DNA of 64,000 nt from Acheta domesticus (taxonomy: Eukaryota; Arthropoda; Insecta; Orthoptera; Gryllidae). The stretch is from the NCBI GenBank assembly GCA_031308135.1, contig JAHLJT010009436.1, positions 122,055,608 through 122,119,607 of the forward strand, written 5' to 3'. Positions within the stretch are counted from its first letter, which is position 1. Every line of letters starts with the position of its first letter. The notes under the pieces are model-generated. The model made no database searches and was not told the origin of the DNA. It worked only from the letters and a program-made list of their open reading frames with translations. The translations under genes were made by a program, and so were the position numbers. Shown piece after piece: positions 1 through 11,430 of the stretch.

Positions 1-2518
1 TTCTTGATAGGTAGTTTAGTTCTTGATAGATAAGACATTTTACAGTTTTATGAGAGATTTGTTTTCATTGTTCCTAAAGAAAGAAGGAATGTGCAATTCT
101 TAATGGACACCAACCTTTCAGAATAGCTTTTCGTTCCTCTGGTTGCGCAAAGTCGATATAGCACAACAATTCAACAAAAAGGTTTAATAATTCTCCCAAA
201 AATCAGTGTAAATATCTTTAGATGCTTTCTTAATTCTGCATTGTTAAACTGAAAGAATGAAACCAAATTTAGGGATGAAAAGCCGCTCTTAATGGCCAGC
301 ATCCGTTTAGGATTTTAAGAGCTGCATTTAGAATCAAATAAAAATAAATGAGTGGTAGCTAAAGATGTCGTTTGGGTACTTATATTCCATATGAGATATT
401 TCTTATTTATATGATTTTTTTCTGATAAGACAGCGGTATTTCAAAAAGATGTTAAGAGTTACATATTTTTAGAGTACGCGCTCTAAATAATTATGGTTTT
501 TAAATATTAGTTTAATTTATAAAAGTATATGCCAATCAAATCTGAAATATTAAATTTTGAATAAAACATGCATTCAGCCCAGTACTGGATTTGGTGAATC
601 AATGCCTTCTCACCAACCTAATTTTATTTTTAATTTTACTCAATTTATTCCGAAAATTATACGATAAGCTTGCATCATTTCCAAAGGAGTATTTGCATTA
701 TGAAAACATATTTTAACAATTTTAAGGTAAAACGTAAAAAAACAAAATAGTTAGGAGGCTAAACTAAGATGCCTTCCCTCTTGAAATACTTTCTGGATTC
801 TATCCCAAGTAAGTTAGTGATGATATATTTTGAATTATTTTAGGCAAAAACGTACTAAAGATCATGCATTTTATGTTTTCAAATAATTTTCCATAAATGA
901 AACACTAGATTTCTCTGATTATTGGGAAAACTGACAAATGATTTTACTCGGTTCACAAAATGGGCAGCATGGAAAAGTTCACTAAAGGAATAGAGCGCAT
1001 TGCTACTTTTCGTAATGTTTCAGAAGTGCATTTATTTTAAGACAATTAGATAAACGAATATACCAACCTAGAGCTTGAGGAGGCAAGAAACTTACGTTAT
1101 TGCGAACAAAAAGCACATGTTTTTAATCAGTCTTTAAGAGAATTACCAGAATTTCATAGTCCCTTTGACCGGCACGAATTGTCAATGTTCCTACCAGCAT
1201 TTTCAGTCTTGAAGACAAATGTTTGGTTTCCTAAAAGAGGTCTGAGAGAAAACAGTCTAATAGAAGTAGACTTTCGGAGAAGTTCTATAGTATATTTCAC
1301 TGTATTTCAATCAATAGTTCATTCTCTGACGTATATCCTCGTAATTTTATGATATTATTATGAACCTCCCCTTTTGTATTGAAGTTTCTGCATTAAAATG
1401 GTATTAGGTGGGCAAAGGTTATAATAACTGTACTTACCCTACATATTTTTTAAGTGAATTAAACGTATTCAGGAATATTGAGAAAATACTCCTAATTTTT
1501 AGTGCCCTTCAGTCATTATTACAGGTGAAATTTTTTCACAAGAAAAGAAGCAATAACAGAAAGTAGTGATCAAATACATTGAAGTAATTTAGTATTTTAA
1601 ACTCACCAATCCTTAGTGGCGTTTTTAGTGTTGAGGAGAGGAAAATTCTCAAAGAAACTCACCTGAAAAAAACAAAAATTGTGTAATTTTAATATTCGAT
1701 CATCAATATTGCAAAACATCACAGGCAAAATGAAAAACATGCAAATACCTTACGATAGAACAAAGTATTAATGTTCATGGTTTAATACAAATCATTCAAA
1801 GAATTGTATTTTAATTTCTAGAAAATATATGTTTCTACAAATTCTCGAGATAGTCTAGTGATGAGCGTGATGTAAAGAAAGAAGGAAATTCAATGCAAGA
1901 AACGCAAAATTTGTGATAAAGCTTTGCTTTCTCGCGCCGAACAATTCCTGGAAATCAAATGAAAAGTGTCATGATAAGCTCTCGTTTTGACGTCGACATA
2001 GTAAGTTCTGAAAAAAAAACACTGAATCGGATCCTCTTAATAACTGTTAGAACTGTGATGATATTTCTAAGAATACGCACTTATCACTTTATGCTTCGAA
2101 CACAACCATTTGAGTTATCTTTCTTGTTTATTATACTTACAAAGTTACATAAGGTCTACATTTTTCATTGGCATCCCTGTCTGATCCCCGGAAGATCCCT
2201 GCAACAATGTTTTCATCCTGAGAGCATTTTCAAATGAGATTGCACAAAAACCATGACGTACATGATAATAACCACTGAGGTATCGATCAACTAGTGTATA
2301 TTGCCATTATTAGTGCAATGTGTAAAAAAAATGAAAATAGGTACAGCAGACATAGTACAAGAATTTCACGCAAAAACTGTTATCTAACGAATGTCTTAAA
2401 CGTGTTTCTCCTTTCATCTCATCTTTACGATATTTTAAAATTACCATCAGCCTGAGTCGTGTGCTTCACCGAACAGCAGAACCCTCGCAATTCGCGAGCT
2501 GAGCAGCTATTAAGTTGG
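1..2518. other. No gene recognised
   Basis: AT-rich with only short ORFs. A small palindrome TTAGAGTACGCGCTCTAA lies near 470. The longest ORF (1959-2237) has no recognisable features. Confidence 0.6.
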
Positions 2519-2526
2519 CTTCACAC

Positions 2527-2826
2527 CACGGTGTAAGATATAGGTGTGTCAACTAGCCGCCTTTTGGACAAAATTTTTGAAGCCAGTTTGAGGCTAGTTC
2601 CTCGCTTATCCGTACGGTGCGCACGAACGAGTTGGCCATTCATGATGGCGTCTCGCGATTTAGTGGCTTCCACCAGAGGTTACGAAGCTATTAAATGGAT
2701 CACCATCTTGTCCCAAAAGCGCCCAAGTCGTTCGCAGCGCTTACATAGCGAGAACTGTGAGAACTAGCCTCGCATTAGCTTCAGTTTTAGACCGGGAGTG
2801 AACCCACCTATATCTCTTACACCGTG
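2527..2826. mobile_element. 300 bp MITE with 8 bp target duplication
   Basis: The ends CACGGTGTAAGATATAGGTG and the complement of CACCTATATCTCTTACACCG are inverted repeats, flanked by CTTCACAC at 2519-2526 and 2827-2834. Inner parts also pair (AGGCTAGTT and AACTAGCCT). No transposase is encoded. The 8 bp duplication suggests a hAT-like source. Confidence 0.75.
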
Positions 2827-2834
2827 CTTCACAC

Positions 2835-3929
2835 ATTCGGCATTCGGGAAGTAGCGAGAGCCCATTCGACCCGTTCCGAGTAGATGAGGTACTGGCGAAA
2901 GTTCACTTCCTTTGATGTGCCCAAAAGCAAACCATGCTGCGGATAGGACAAGTACTGGATGTTTGTCACACGGCAAATAGCAAGCAATCATCCTATTCTA
3001 ATTATTAAATTGAACTTAATTATTATGAGTTGTTATTCTGTTCTTTCATTAAATTCGTTTATTCGATAATTCAGGTAAAATTCTGGGCCCTCAGGTAGGG
3101 AGTGATAGAAAAGAGCCTTCGAAGTAGCAAATTTTTAGATGATTTCACGTTGAAATATTTGTTTCTATGAGACGCATTTAGAATGTAAGTATCTTTTGGT
3201 TGTCAACAAAAAGAAAACACAATTCCATTGAAAAAATTATTGCAACAGATATAGAACGTGCTGCACTATTTTTTATCATAATCACAACCGGAATGGAGAC
3301 ATTTTTAGAATTGTGACATCCACATTTGTATCCCTATGTCGTCGAAGTCTGCCGCTTTGCATAGGTACCAGTGTTCGCCAGCCTACAGCAATTCTGGGGG
3401 TGGACAAACGGAAATGCATCTGGGCAACAATCAGAACTAGAGGGCGGATGATCACATGGTAACATACAATTCGGCTCAGATCATTTGCAGCAGTTCCGCT
3501 GGGAGGTGTATGACCATCCACCCTGTAATCCCCCAGCAATTTTCCGTTTCTTACACTCCAAGAAATTCCTCTCCACTCGTTCTTAAGATATATCACAGAG
3601 ATGCGGAACTGTAGGTGGCTGTAAAACATTGGTTCCTGCCCCAGGTGGCAGACGTCTGTGGTACAGGAATACTTATGTTGATCCCACATTATGATAATTC
3701 TTATAGTGATTACCTGGGAAAATATTACATGTGCTATTACGTGCGACAATTAAGCATTTTCCCTGATATTGCGAAATGTTTTTGTTGACGACCTAGGTAA
3801 ATTTACTTTCTGGATGAACCTCGTATATTCCAATAGTAATATTTAATAATGTTACGTAGGAAAAACATAAAAATATTTTTAGGACTATTTCAACGAAGAG
3901 AAGAGTCTCATCCCACACGATTTTCATTT
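2835..3929. other. No gene recognised
   Basis: A 155-codon minus ORF (3282-3749) lies here. It has no recognised motif and no clear initiation or splice context. Confidence 0.5.
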
Positions 3930-4225
3930 GAACCGCGGTGCGCGCTGGCGCTGTCCCGCAGGCGGGGCTGCAGCAGAAGTTCGAGCGCGACAGCGAGGAG
4001 ATGCTGCTGCTGCTGGGCAGCGTGTTCGCGCAGGGCGGGCGCGGGCGGCGCGCGGCGCGGCGCGGCGCTGCGCCTGTGGGAGGTGGGCGTGGCCTTCGAG
4101 GCCCTGGGCTGCGCGCTGGCCGCCGCGGCCGCCGCCTTCGCCGCAGGAGCTCGCCTTCCGGCGCGCCGCCCGCGCGCTCGCACCACCACGACGCGTTGCC
4201 TCCAACGCGCAGCGACGCACACCCA
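3930..4225. other. GC-rich island with a possible coding exon
   Basis: A sharp CpG-rich patch in AT-rich DNA. In the plus frame starting 3938, after a CTGTCCCGCAG acceptor-like site, it reads AGLQQKFERDSEEMLLLLGS. After a frame change comes LRLWEVGVAFEALGCALAAA. This has natural amino-acid composition in its first part, but no family was recognised and no donor could be fixed. It may be an exon of a distant gene, a pseudogene or chance. Confidence 0.25.
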
Positions 4226-6485
4226 CAGAGTAGGAGATTCCAATAGATTTTTGTATGTACCAAGGGCGTTATAAAGGTTCTATTGATCGAGTGGCGACAA
4301 AATGCCCCAGGAACTTTGGAGCAAGATCATTAGAACCAGTTAACGCCCGTGGCACATACATTGTGATGTGGTTATCTGTAGAAGACCACCATAAAATGTA
4401 GAATTAATGCGGTTATTGTTGTTAAAGCCTTTATTGTCATCATTGTTATCATATTATTAATATTACTGTCCTAAAATTATTTTAAGTTACATCGTATTTA
4501 ATTCTTAATTATAATATGTAAATTTTAGTGTTCTGCCACCAGGTTGCATAAACCTATCTGCGGAAATAAATATCTATCTATATATTATTTTATTTTTTAA
4601 CCCTTCGGCGGGCGCGTAGCGGCACTCAGCGCCGCATTCTTACATTTTGGTTGATTTCGTGTAAATAATTGGTGTCGCACTATTGAGCTCATGGTTATTC
4701 TTTATTCATTATATTTTCAACCGGATGACACTTAAATTACGATTTTATACACTGCCGATCGACCGTTATTCATTAGTAATTCGAACTCTGCAACGGTTGC
4801 GGCACTTCGAACCGCAGGCGCTTTGTCATGCAAGTATAATATTTGCGTATTTTATCCATTAGAATTCTTACTGCTGTTTTGTTATTGAGCTTTACGGCAC
4901 AGATTTTGAAGTACTAACTACTAATTCAAATTTAAATGCGTTGTTTCCAAACAAACATTAGAACGCACGTTTGCAATGTATTCATTCTCAGACATGTATA
5001 ACACGTACCAAGACACAGAGGGAACGAGTGATGGATCAGATTTATATTAATATTGGAATTTCGTTTGGTATTTAGTTAGTTATTATGAAATAAAATGTAT
5101 AATTTTTTTTTGTCCTTTTCATAGTTTCCCTCCCATAGTTCCCTTTCATAAATCCCTCATCATTCAACTGTTTTCACATTTCCCTCGTCACCACGATCAT
5201 CTCGATCCAGATAAATTATGCAATGTATATCTAGCTCAGTACCGAAGGCAATAAAAGCTATAATGTATCAGTAAAAATAAAGGACATTATACGCAGAACT
5301 GGTATTTAAGAGACGACTGGTAAAAGTGACGTTTTATTTTGCGAGCAGGTTGGTTGGGCCACGAAGCCGGTAGGCCGAGTGGCGCAAGCCTAATGAGCAA
5401 TACAAATTTTTCATGTTATTTTTATTTAGGCATACAAATCGTTTAATTGTTTGATATGTTCTGTTAAGAATCAGTAGTTGGTGCATACGGTCAGAATAAA
5501 GTATTTTCTATTTTTTGATTTCAGTCACATTGTTTTATCTGAACATTTGATCATCGTCTCACTTTTAGCACTAATGCTAAATAGAGAACTTTTAAGCACG
5601 CTTTTCATCTTCTCAAAGTAACAATTTTAGTAGTGTCTGCCTAAAACACATGTTATTCATAGTTTTAAACATGCACAATTCAATATAACCATTTACTTGT
5701 AAGCCAGAACGTGTAAAATCTTACAAGCTTTGCAAAAATCCAAAATTCCAATTTTCAAAAGGCTGTAATTTTCAAATAGTACATTATATACCAATGATAT
5801 TTTACAAAATGTAACTATACTGTTATGTGTAAAAAGAACAGAAAAAAGTAAGGCTATGATTCTATTCCTTCTTTGCGAAATTACTCTCTGAAAATCGAAT
5901 TTCGTTCATTCGCGTTCCATAAATTTGATTGAAAATATTTCCCAAATAAAAACATAGAAGATAGGTAAATAAAATTTCGATTTGCAGGTCAGAGTATACT
6001 AAGTCGAATGCTTTTTATTCTAGAATGCTAGAGCAACCGAGAGCAGAGTAATTTAGAAAAGAGTAAATGTCTACAAACGTGAAAAACGGCCGCCATCTGT
6101 AAATCAAGTACAATAAAAAAAGTTGAAGATGTTTTTGAACAGCCAAAACACAGGAAAATTTATGTGCAAAATATGAATTCTTTTTCGAGTTGGTCGAGCG
6201 ACCAGTGCTGGACCACTTAAAATGATTGACCCTATGTGTTATTTATGTATTTGAAATTAATTCCTAAAAGCTACAGAATTATAATTTATTAAATAGATTA
6301 CTAAGACATTAATATTCTTGTGGGCAAAATGTGCGTCGAATTACAAAAAGAGGAGCACTTTCTTCATACATTTATATGCCAACGAAGCTTCGACAAGATC
6401 TAGTACAATGCAAAAATAAATTAACATCTTGTCTTAGATGTTAACTACAACTAAAAAAATAATCTCCTGTCGTAGGAGAGGGTCT
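4226..6485. other. No gene recognised
   Basis: AT-rich. A TTAACCCTTCGGCGGGCGCG motif at 4597 looks like a piggyBac-type border, but no partner end was found. Confidence 0.5.
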
Positions 6486-6720
6486 TTACTGCCCAAGTCC
6501 TAGGATGTCGCAAGGGCTGCGCGCCGCCCTCTCTGACATCTGCCGGCGTCGCCTCCAACGATGCGGTGAGGCCGAGCTTCCGGCGACGCCCACGAGACGC
6601 GCTCGCGACGCGCCCCCAGCGCGAGGGTGGCGCCGCCGCCCAGCGGCAAACAGGCGCACGCGGAGCCAGCGCGGAGACTGCGACTGCTCACACGACGATG
6701 GCTCGCTCGCCGCTCGTCCA
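6486..6720. other. GC-rich island
   Basis: A CpG-dense patch with short ORFs on both strands, none recognisable. It abuts the diverged MITE. Confidence 0.5.
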
Positions 6721-6744
6721 TCAAGGGAATTCTTTGCCTGCATC

Positions 6745-6933
6745 CATGAACATTGTAATAAGGAGATTCAACTCCGGTAATGGAAGCGTGGTGGAAGTAT
6801 GTACGAAAAATGTCAGCAGATAATCGGCACACTTGAACTTCAGCGACATCACGTGGTGAATGAAGGTACTTATCTTGACTTTTTTCGGCCAATAAAGACG
6901 CGCATGCACGTACCTGACCAACGACATCTACAC

Positions 6934-6972
<39 letters not shown>

Positions 6973-6993
6973 TGTGCGTGCGTGCGTGCGTGC

Positions 6994-7029
<36 letters not shown>

Positions 7030-7207
7030 ATTGCGTTGACCTGACACAAGAGCTTGGCGGAAAAAGAAATGGCCATTGACCGAAAATGTCTTAAACGATT
7101 CTCCCACTGACCGCGTGATGTCGCTGAAGTTCAGGTGTACCGAATAGCTCCCGTCGCTTTTCAAACATACCCCCACCAACAGGTTTGAATTTCCTCCTTC
7201 AGCCATG
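6745..7207. mobile_element. Diverged family CACG MITE with internal GT repeat
   Basis: Left (AAGGAGATTCAACTCCGGTA, GTGGAAGTATGTACGAAAAA) and right ends (complement of AGGTTTGAATTTCCTCCTTC) match the TIRs of the 52662-53159 element, including the CAGCGACATCACG block. A GT-rich microsatellite fills the centre. No flanking duplication survives, so it is older. Confidence 0.7.
6939..7026. repeat. GT/GC dinucleotide microsatellite
   Basis: A GT repeat is interrupted by GCGTGCGT steps. It lies inside the 6745-7207 MITE. Confidence 0.95.
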
Positions 7208-7344
7208 TCTTCAACTAACGTTTCCCTTTCTCAGAATGAAAGTCAACTAGAAGTTTTGATGAAACTACGTACAAATTGAACAACAACGTAATACCTAGTC
7301 ACATCTTACAAATATTTACATTTCGTTATGCGGGTCCTAAACAT

Positions 7345-7780
7345 GACTACAGTAAGAAGTAAAGAATTAGCTTACATGCCACTAGTGCGACCCGTGTTAG
7401 TATAAGGCGCGGTATGTTGGGATCCGTACAGAATATCTCAGCAAGGTAATCTAGAAAAGCTCCAGCGCAGAGCATTAAAAAAATCACTTTCAGAGGTACA
7501 AAAAACAGAGATGTATGGGAATCACTCAAAAAAGACGGATTAAGGTTGCAACTCTATGCTATGTATAAAACATACACAGGCTATCGGGCTTGGAATGAAA
7601 TTAACCGTCGTCTAGGAAAACCTTCACACTTCGATAGAGCGGATCATGAGCACAAATTTAACACAAGAACGCAGAAAACGGAGTTGGAAAACTTTCATTC
7701 ACAAATAGAACTATTAGAGACTGGAACCGTTTCCCTGCGACAATGTTTTCGAAACTTGATAAAATTTAAAAATAAATTAG
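7345..7780 (+). pseudogene. CR1/jockey-like LINE 3' coding remnant
   Basis: Across frames the plus strand gives MPLVRPVLV, GAVCWDPYR, NLEKLQRRALK, then LYAMYKTYTGYRAWNEINRRLGKP and DHEHKFNTRTQKTE, the usual C-terminal end of such RT proteins. Stops and frameshifts show it is dead. It is followed by CA and TA repeats (7785-7840). Confidence 0.65.
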
Positions 7781-7784
7781 TTCA

Positions 7785-7840
7785 CACACACACACATACA
7801 CATATATATGTGTGTATATATATATACACACATATATCAG
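7785..7840. repeat. CA then TA dinucleotide repeat
   Basis: ACACACAC passes into ATATATGTGTGT and TATATATACACAC directly behind the LINE remnant. It may be the worn LINE tail. Confidence 0.9.
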
Positions 7841-7899
7841 TGTATTACTGTTAATTTTCTACTGTTAAATTGGTATTATTTCCTATTAAGAAATTTATT

Positions 7900-8087
7900 T
7901 CATTGTCATTATTAGTTGCAGTTGTAGTAGTATTGTTATTATTATTAATTATTATTAGTATTTTATTACTATTTATGTAGCGCAGTGCAGTGTTATGTAG
8001 TGGAGGGAAAGGGATGCGAAAGAAATGCATCACAGTTAAGTGTTGTGCAGTGATGTGGAGTAAGGCTAGCGCGGTGAAATTATGTAC

Positions 8088-8156
<69 letters not shown>

Positions 8157-8164
8157 TATTATTA
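7900..8164. repeat. ATT repeat region ending in a 77 bp perfect ATT tract
   Basis: Scattered ATTATT at 7900-7975 and a pure ATT array at 8088-8164 enclose an unrecognised G-rich segment (7976-8087, GTGCAGTGTTATGTAG repeated loosely). Confidence 0.9.
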
Positions 8165-10025
8165 ATTGTTTTAATTAACTACTCTCTTGTAATTTATTGT
8201 TAGTCAATGTAAGCTTAATGCATGCAAAATTACGATTATATAACTTAATTGCAGAATTAATAATAACTCTTAACTAATCTAACTCAATGAAAGTAGCCAA
8301 GAAAACACATTGACCTGTATGCGTAATGCAAGTTGAGAAACTGCCAGTCTTGCAGAAATGTATTCTTCACCTATGTATGCATTGTCAACAACATAGTTAC
8401 TCCCTCATTTCCTTCTGTTACAGACACTGAAGATTTTTTATTTTAACTTATGTGAATTTGACTGCTCGACCTCGATCAGCTCTATCCCGCAAAGATCGGT
8501 GCTCAAAATGTACGCGATCCATTTGCCCCAGTTTTTAACAAGTTAAGGCCACAAGAACATCTGTCAAACCGTTAATGAAGACTACAGGCGATAATATGTG
8601 TATCAATAACTCTCTGAATAAATATTTTATTTGTTTCGTGACGTAGGTTTGGACTTTCTTTGCAGCTCATAATTCAATATAATATGGAGATTCGAGTTTA
8701 CATAGTATGTATGTACAAGAGTGCCTCTTGGCAATGCCATTGTCTCTGGTTCCCTGAGCACATCCATTTCCTCCTTGAACTTCAGAGTTACATGCAAAAC
8801 AGCACCCTTCCTCCAAACAAATCCAGTAGCGCCACTGCAGAAAGCACTCTCTCTGTTCCTGCCTGCACTTGCACTTTCAACGAGCTACCACAATTCAATC
8901 CGCCTTTGTTGTCAAGGGAGAACGCTCGCAATTCCATAACAAGAGAATAGTGATGTAGTAGGAATAGTACATTTTAAAAATTAATGAAATAAATTACAGG
9001 GATTAAAAGAAACTCTTCGTGGTTGTAAATAGTAAACATACAAAATAGAGGTACATTAAAATAACTACAATAAATACTACAAACTACAATACACTACTAC
9101 TACAAACTACAATAAAATAATTCATTTTAGTGAATCACTTGGATTCAGAAACAACCCAATTCATATTAATATTTCGAAAAAAGGTAAGTTGTAAGCGAAG
9201 CGTTAAGGTTTATTTCTATTTCAATCTCATTGAGTGAGATTATAAACTAGTGACACTTGTCAACATGAATACATTTTCTCAAATGATGATTGATGCATTA
9301 GCATGTTAGGAGATTTGATCGTTGAGTTAATGAGCAGATAAAGTACATGAGTGAACTAGTATCCACGTTTCATTAACACTACTGGCACAATTTTAGTGCA
9401 CTGGTTAAAGGAAACACCTCTCTTATAAGAAACACAGTGATTATCCTTTTCGTGTGAATTTTAGTAATTCAGAAGAAATGGATTATGAAAAATTCTTCAG
9501 GATATGAAGAGCTTATTTCCTAAGCGACGCATCCATTTGCGTTACTTTTCTTGTTTGGCATATCAACGTGGTAATTAAGCAAGAACATTTAAAGCAAGAG
9601 TAGTAAGGAAGTTGGCAGCTACGTACAAGGAATGAGGTATGCGAAAGGGAAAGAACTTGAGGAAGAGAAGTAGTTGAATTTGAACATTTAAAGAGAGAGA
9701 GAGAGAGAGAGAACGCGATAGTGGAGGAGTTTAGTTTATATGATGTACAAATGTTCTAATTTCTAGTGTGTTGTAGTCATAAAATTACTGTTAGTAAAGC
9801 CCTTTTCTTTAATTAGACTTCGCATCAACACATTCTTAAGATGTTTCTTCATAATGCTGCCAAATACTGTGTTCAAAATTTGATTTGATTCAGTATGAAA
9901 CTGTGTTTCAGAGACATACGCCACTTTCAAAATAAGATCTTAATTTTCGGAGAACTGAATCGATGGTTTTCCATTGTGCTTCTCGGTTATAAACTAATAA
10001 ATGAGTCGAGTTTGACTATATCCAA
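8165..10025. other. No gene recognised
   Basis: AT-rich. A 96-codon ORF at 8660-8950 overlaps another in a second frame; neither is recognisable. Short ACTACAA repeats lie near 9075-9115. Confidence 0.5.
9691..9712. repeat. GA dinucleotide repeat
   Basis: A short pure AG run within AT-rich noncoding DNA. Confidence 0.9.
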
Positions 10026-10036
10026 GAGCGTATGCT

Positions 10037-10571
10037 GCATCAACCTGATGTCACTGCAGTCTCTCTGACCGGGAGGTCCTAGGTTCGAGTTTCGACGGCG
10101 GCAGGATTTTCGACACTAGCTTCTCAGCTAGGTCGAATTCAGTCGCTGTCTGGAGGAGAATTCTAGCGGCCGACTGCTCTGATCGGTAGTTTTCCGTGGT
10201 TTCTCCGACCAGAATGCCGGAGCAGTACTCTAAAAAAAGGGTAAACGGACCGCGCGTGATCTTTCCTTCCTCTTCCCTTGTCCTATCCTATTCTCTTAAA
10301 CACACACTTACACTAACATACACTACACCATCACACATGTCGGGAGACCGGTCGGGAGCTTACAGCTTGTCCCGGCTGGGGCGGTGCCCCGCTGGTGGGA
10401 CATATCTGGTTGAGGGAAAAACCCGCTAATCGACGGTAGGTCCGCGCGAGATATCGCAATCCAGCGGGGAAAAAGATTATCGCCACCTCCCGATAAAACA
10501 TGCACTACACTTACGGAACTAATGGCCTGAGCGTTGACGCGCCCGGAACCACGAATCAATCAATCAATCAT
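10037..10571 (+). mobile_element. tRNA-related SINE (family S) with 11 bp target-site duplication
   Basis: The copy has a B box-like GGTTCGAGTTTCGAC near 10082, a conserved body (GGAGGAGAATTCTAGCGGCC, CACACATGTCGGGAGA, CTTGTCCCGGCTGGGGCGG, GACGCGCCCGGAA) and an AATC repeat tail. The direct repeat GAGCGTATGCT at 10026-10036 and 10572-10582 marks the insertion. This is the best-preserved family S copy in the window. Confidence 0.85.
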
Positions 10572-10582
10572 GAGCGTATGCT

Positions 10583-11204
10583 AACATATCACTTGCTTTC
10601 GCAATTTCCTTAACATCACAACAGTTCCATATTTCGGTATTCGCAACTAGATGCCAACATGTACAGAAGATTCACATAAATAATTCAGCATTACGTATGA
10701 GGAACAAGAGAATCATAGCTATTAATTCTGACCCTCTACAAATTTTACATTGCGCAAACTGTGTGTACGTCTCAAAAGCATTCATTCGAATCCGAAAGTC
10801 TTGACATTGTATGCATCAATGCAGGGGAATGATCAATTACGGTGAGTTCCTGAAACAATTATTAATCGAGGTAGGTGAACATAAATGTAAGATTATAAAA
10901 ATGTAAATTATAATTTGAAGAGTCTCAAGGGAAGGCAGGTTAGGCAGCCTGTCGTCCGTCCTAATATCCGACATCTGATTTGAGTACCAACTGGGCTCAG
11001 ATAGCCCGATGAGATGATACACTTGTCAACGCAACGAGACGACCACAGATCATTTTGTAAAAAAAACAAATGATTACTCCTGCAAGCAGATGTAACTTTG
11101 AGTTGGATGCACCGATACACGAAACATCAAGCGATACCTCGATACATGAAGCATCAAGAGGAATATTTTTCGGAGAACGGAGATACTCCACCGGGGAACG
11201 TGAG
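10583..11204. other. No gene recognised
   Basis: Only short overlapping minus ORFs. GATACATGAAGCATC / GATACACGAAACATC is a small imperfect repeat near 11112-11160. Confidence 0.5.
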
Positions 11205-11430
11205 CGCGCAGGAATTTCTGAAGCCGCCCTTTTAGCGGCGACGTAACGAGGCGGAATGCACTCGGCGCGCGGCGGTGACGCGGCGAGACAGCGACACGGC
11301 GGAGCCGCCGCCGCAGCCGTATCGGGTGGCCGAGGCGGCCGGGCGGGTTTCCCTTACGCGCGCCGCGCTCGTCACCTCGCCCGCCCACACCCCCGGGATC
11401 ACTCCACCTCGCGGCTCGGGTTGCGATGAC
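11205..11430. other. GC-rich island
   Basis: CpG-dense, with GCCGCCGCCGCAGCCG and similar runs. No convincing ORF, splice pair or RNA gene. Confidence 0.5.

Noticed and set aside
3282..3749. 155-codon minus ORF
   Set aside because: No recognisable domain and atypical composition; chance in a mixed-GC segment is likely.
4597..4660. piggyBac-like border TTAACCCTTCGGCGGGCGCG
   Set aside because: No inverted partner with TTAA was found downstream within several kilobases.
10060..10110. tRNA gene candidates at B box-like GGTTCGAGT sites (also near 31340, 36772, 38600 and 61360)
   Set aside because: None folds into a full cloverleaf with an acceptor stem; all belong to SINE heads.
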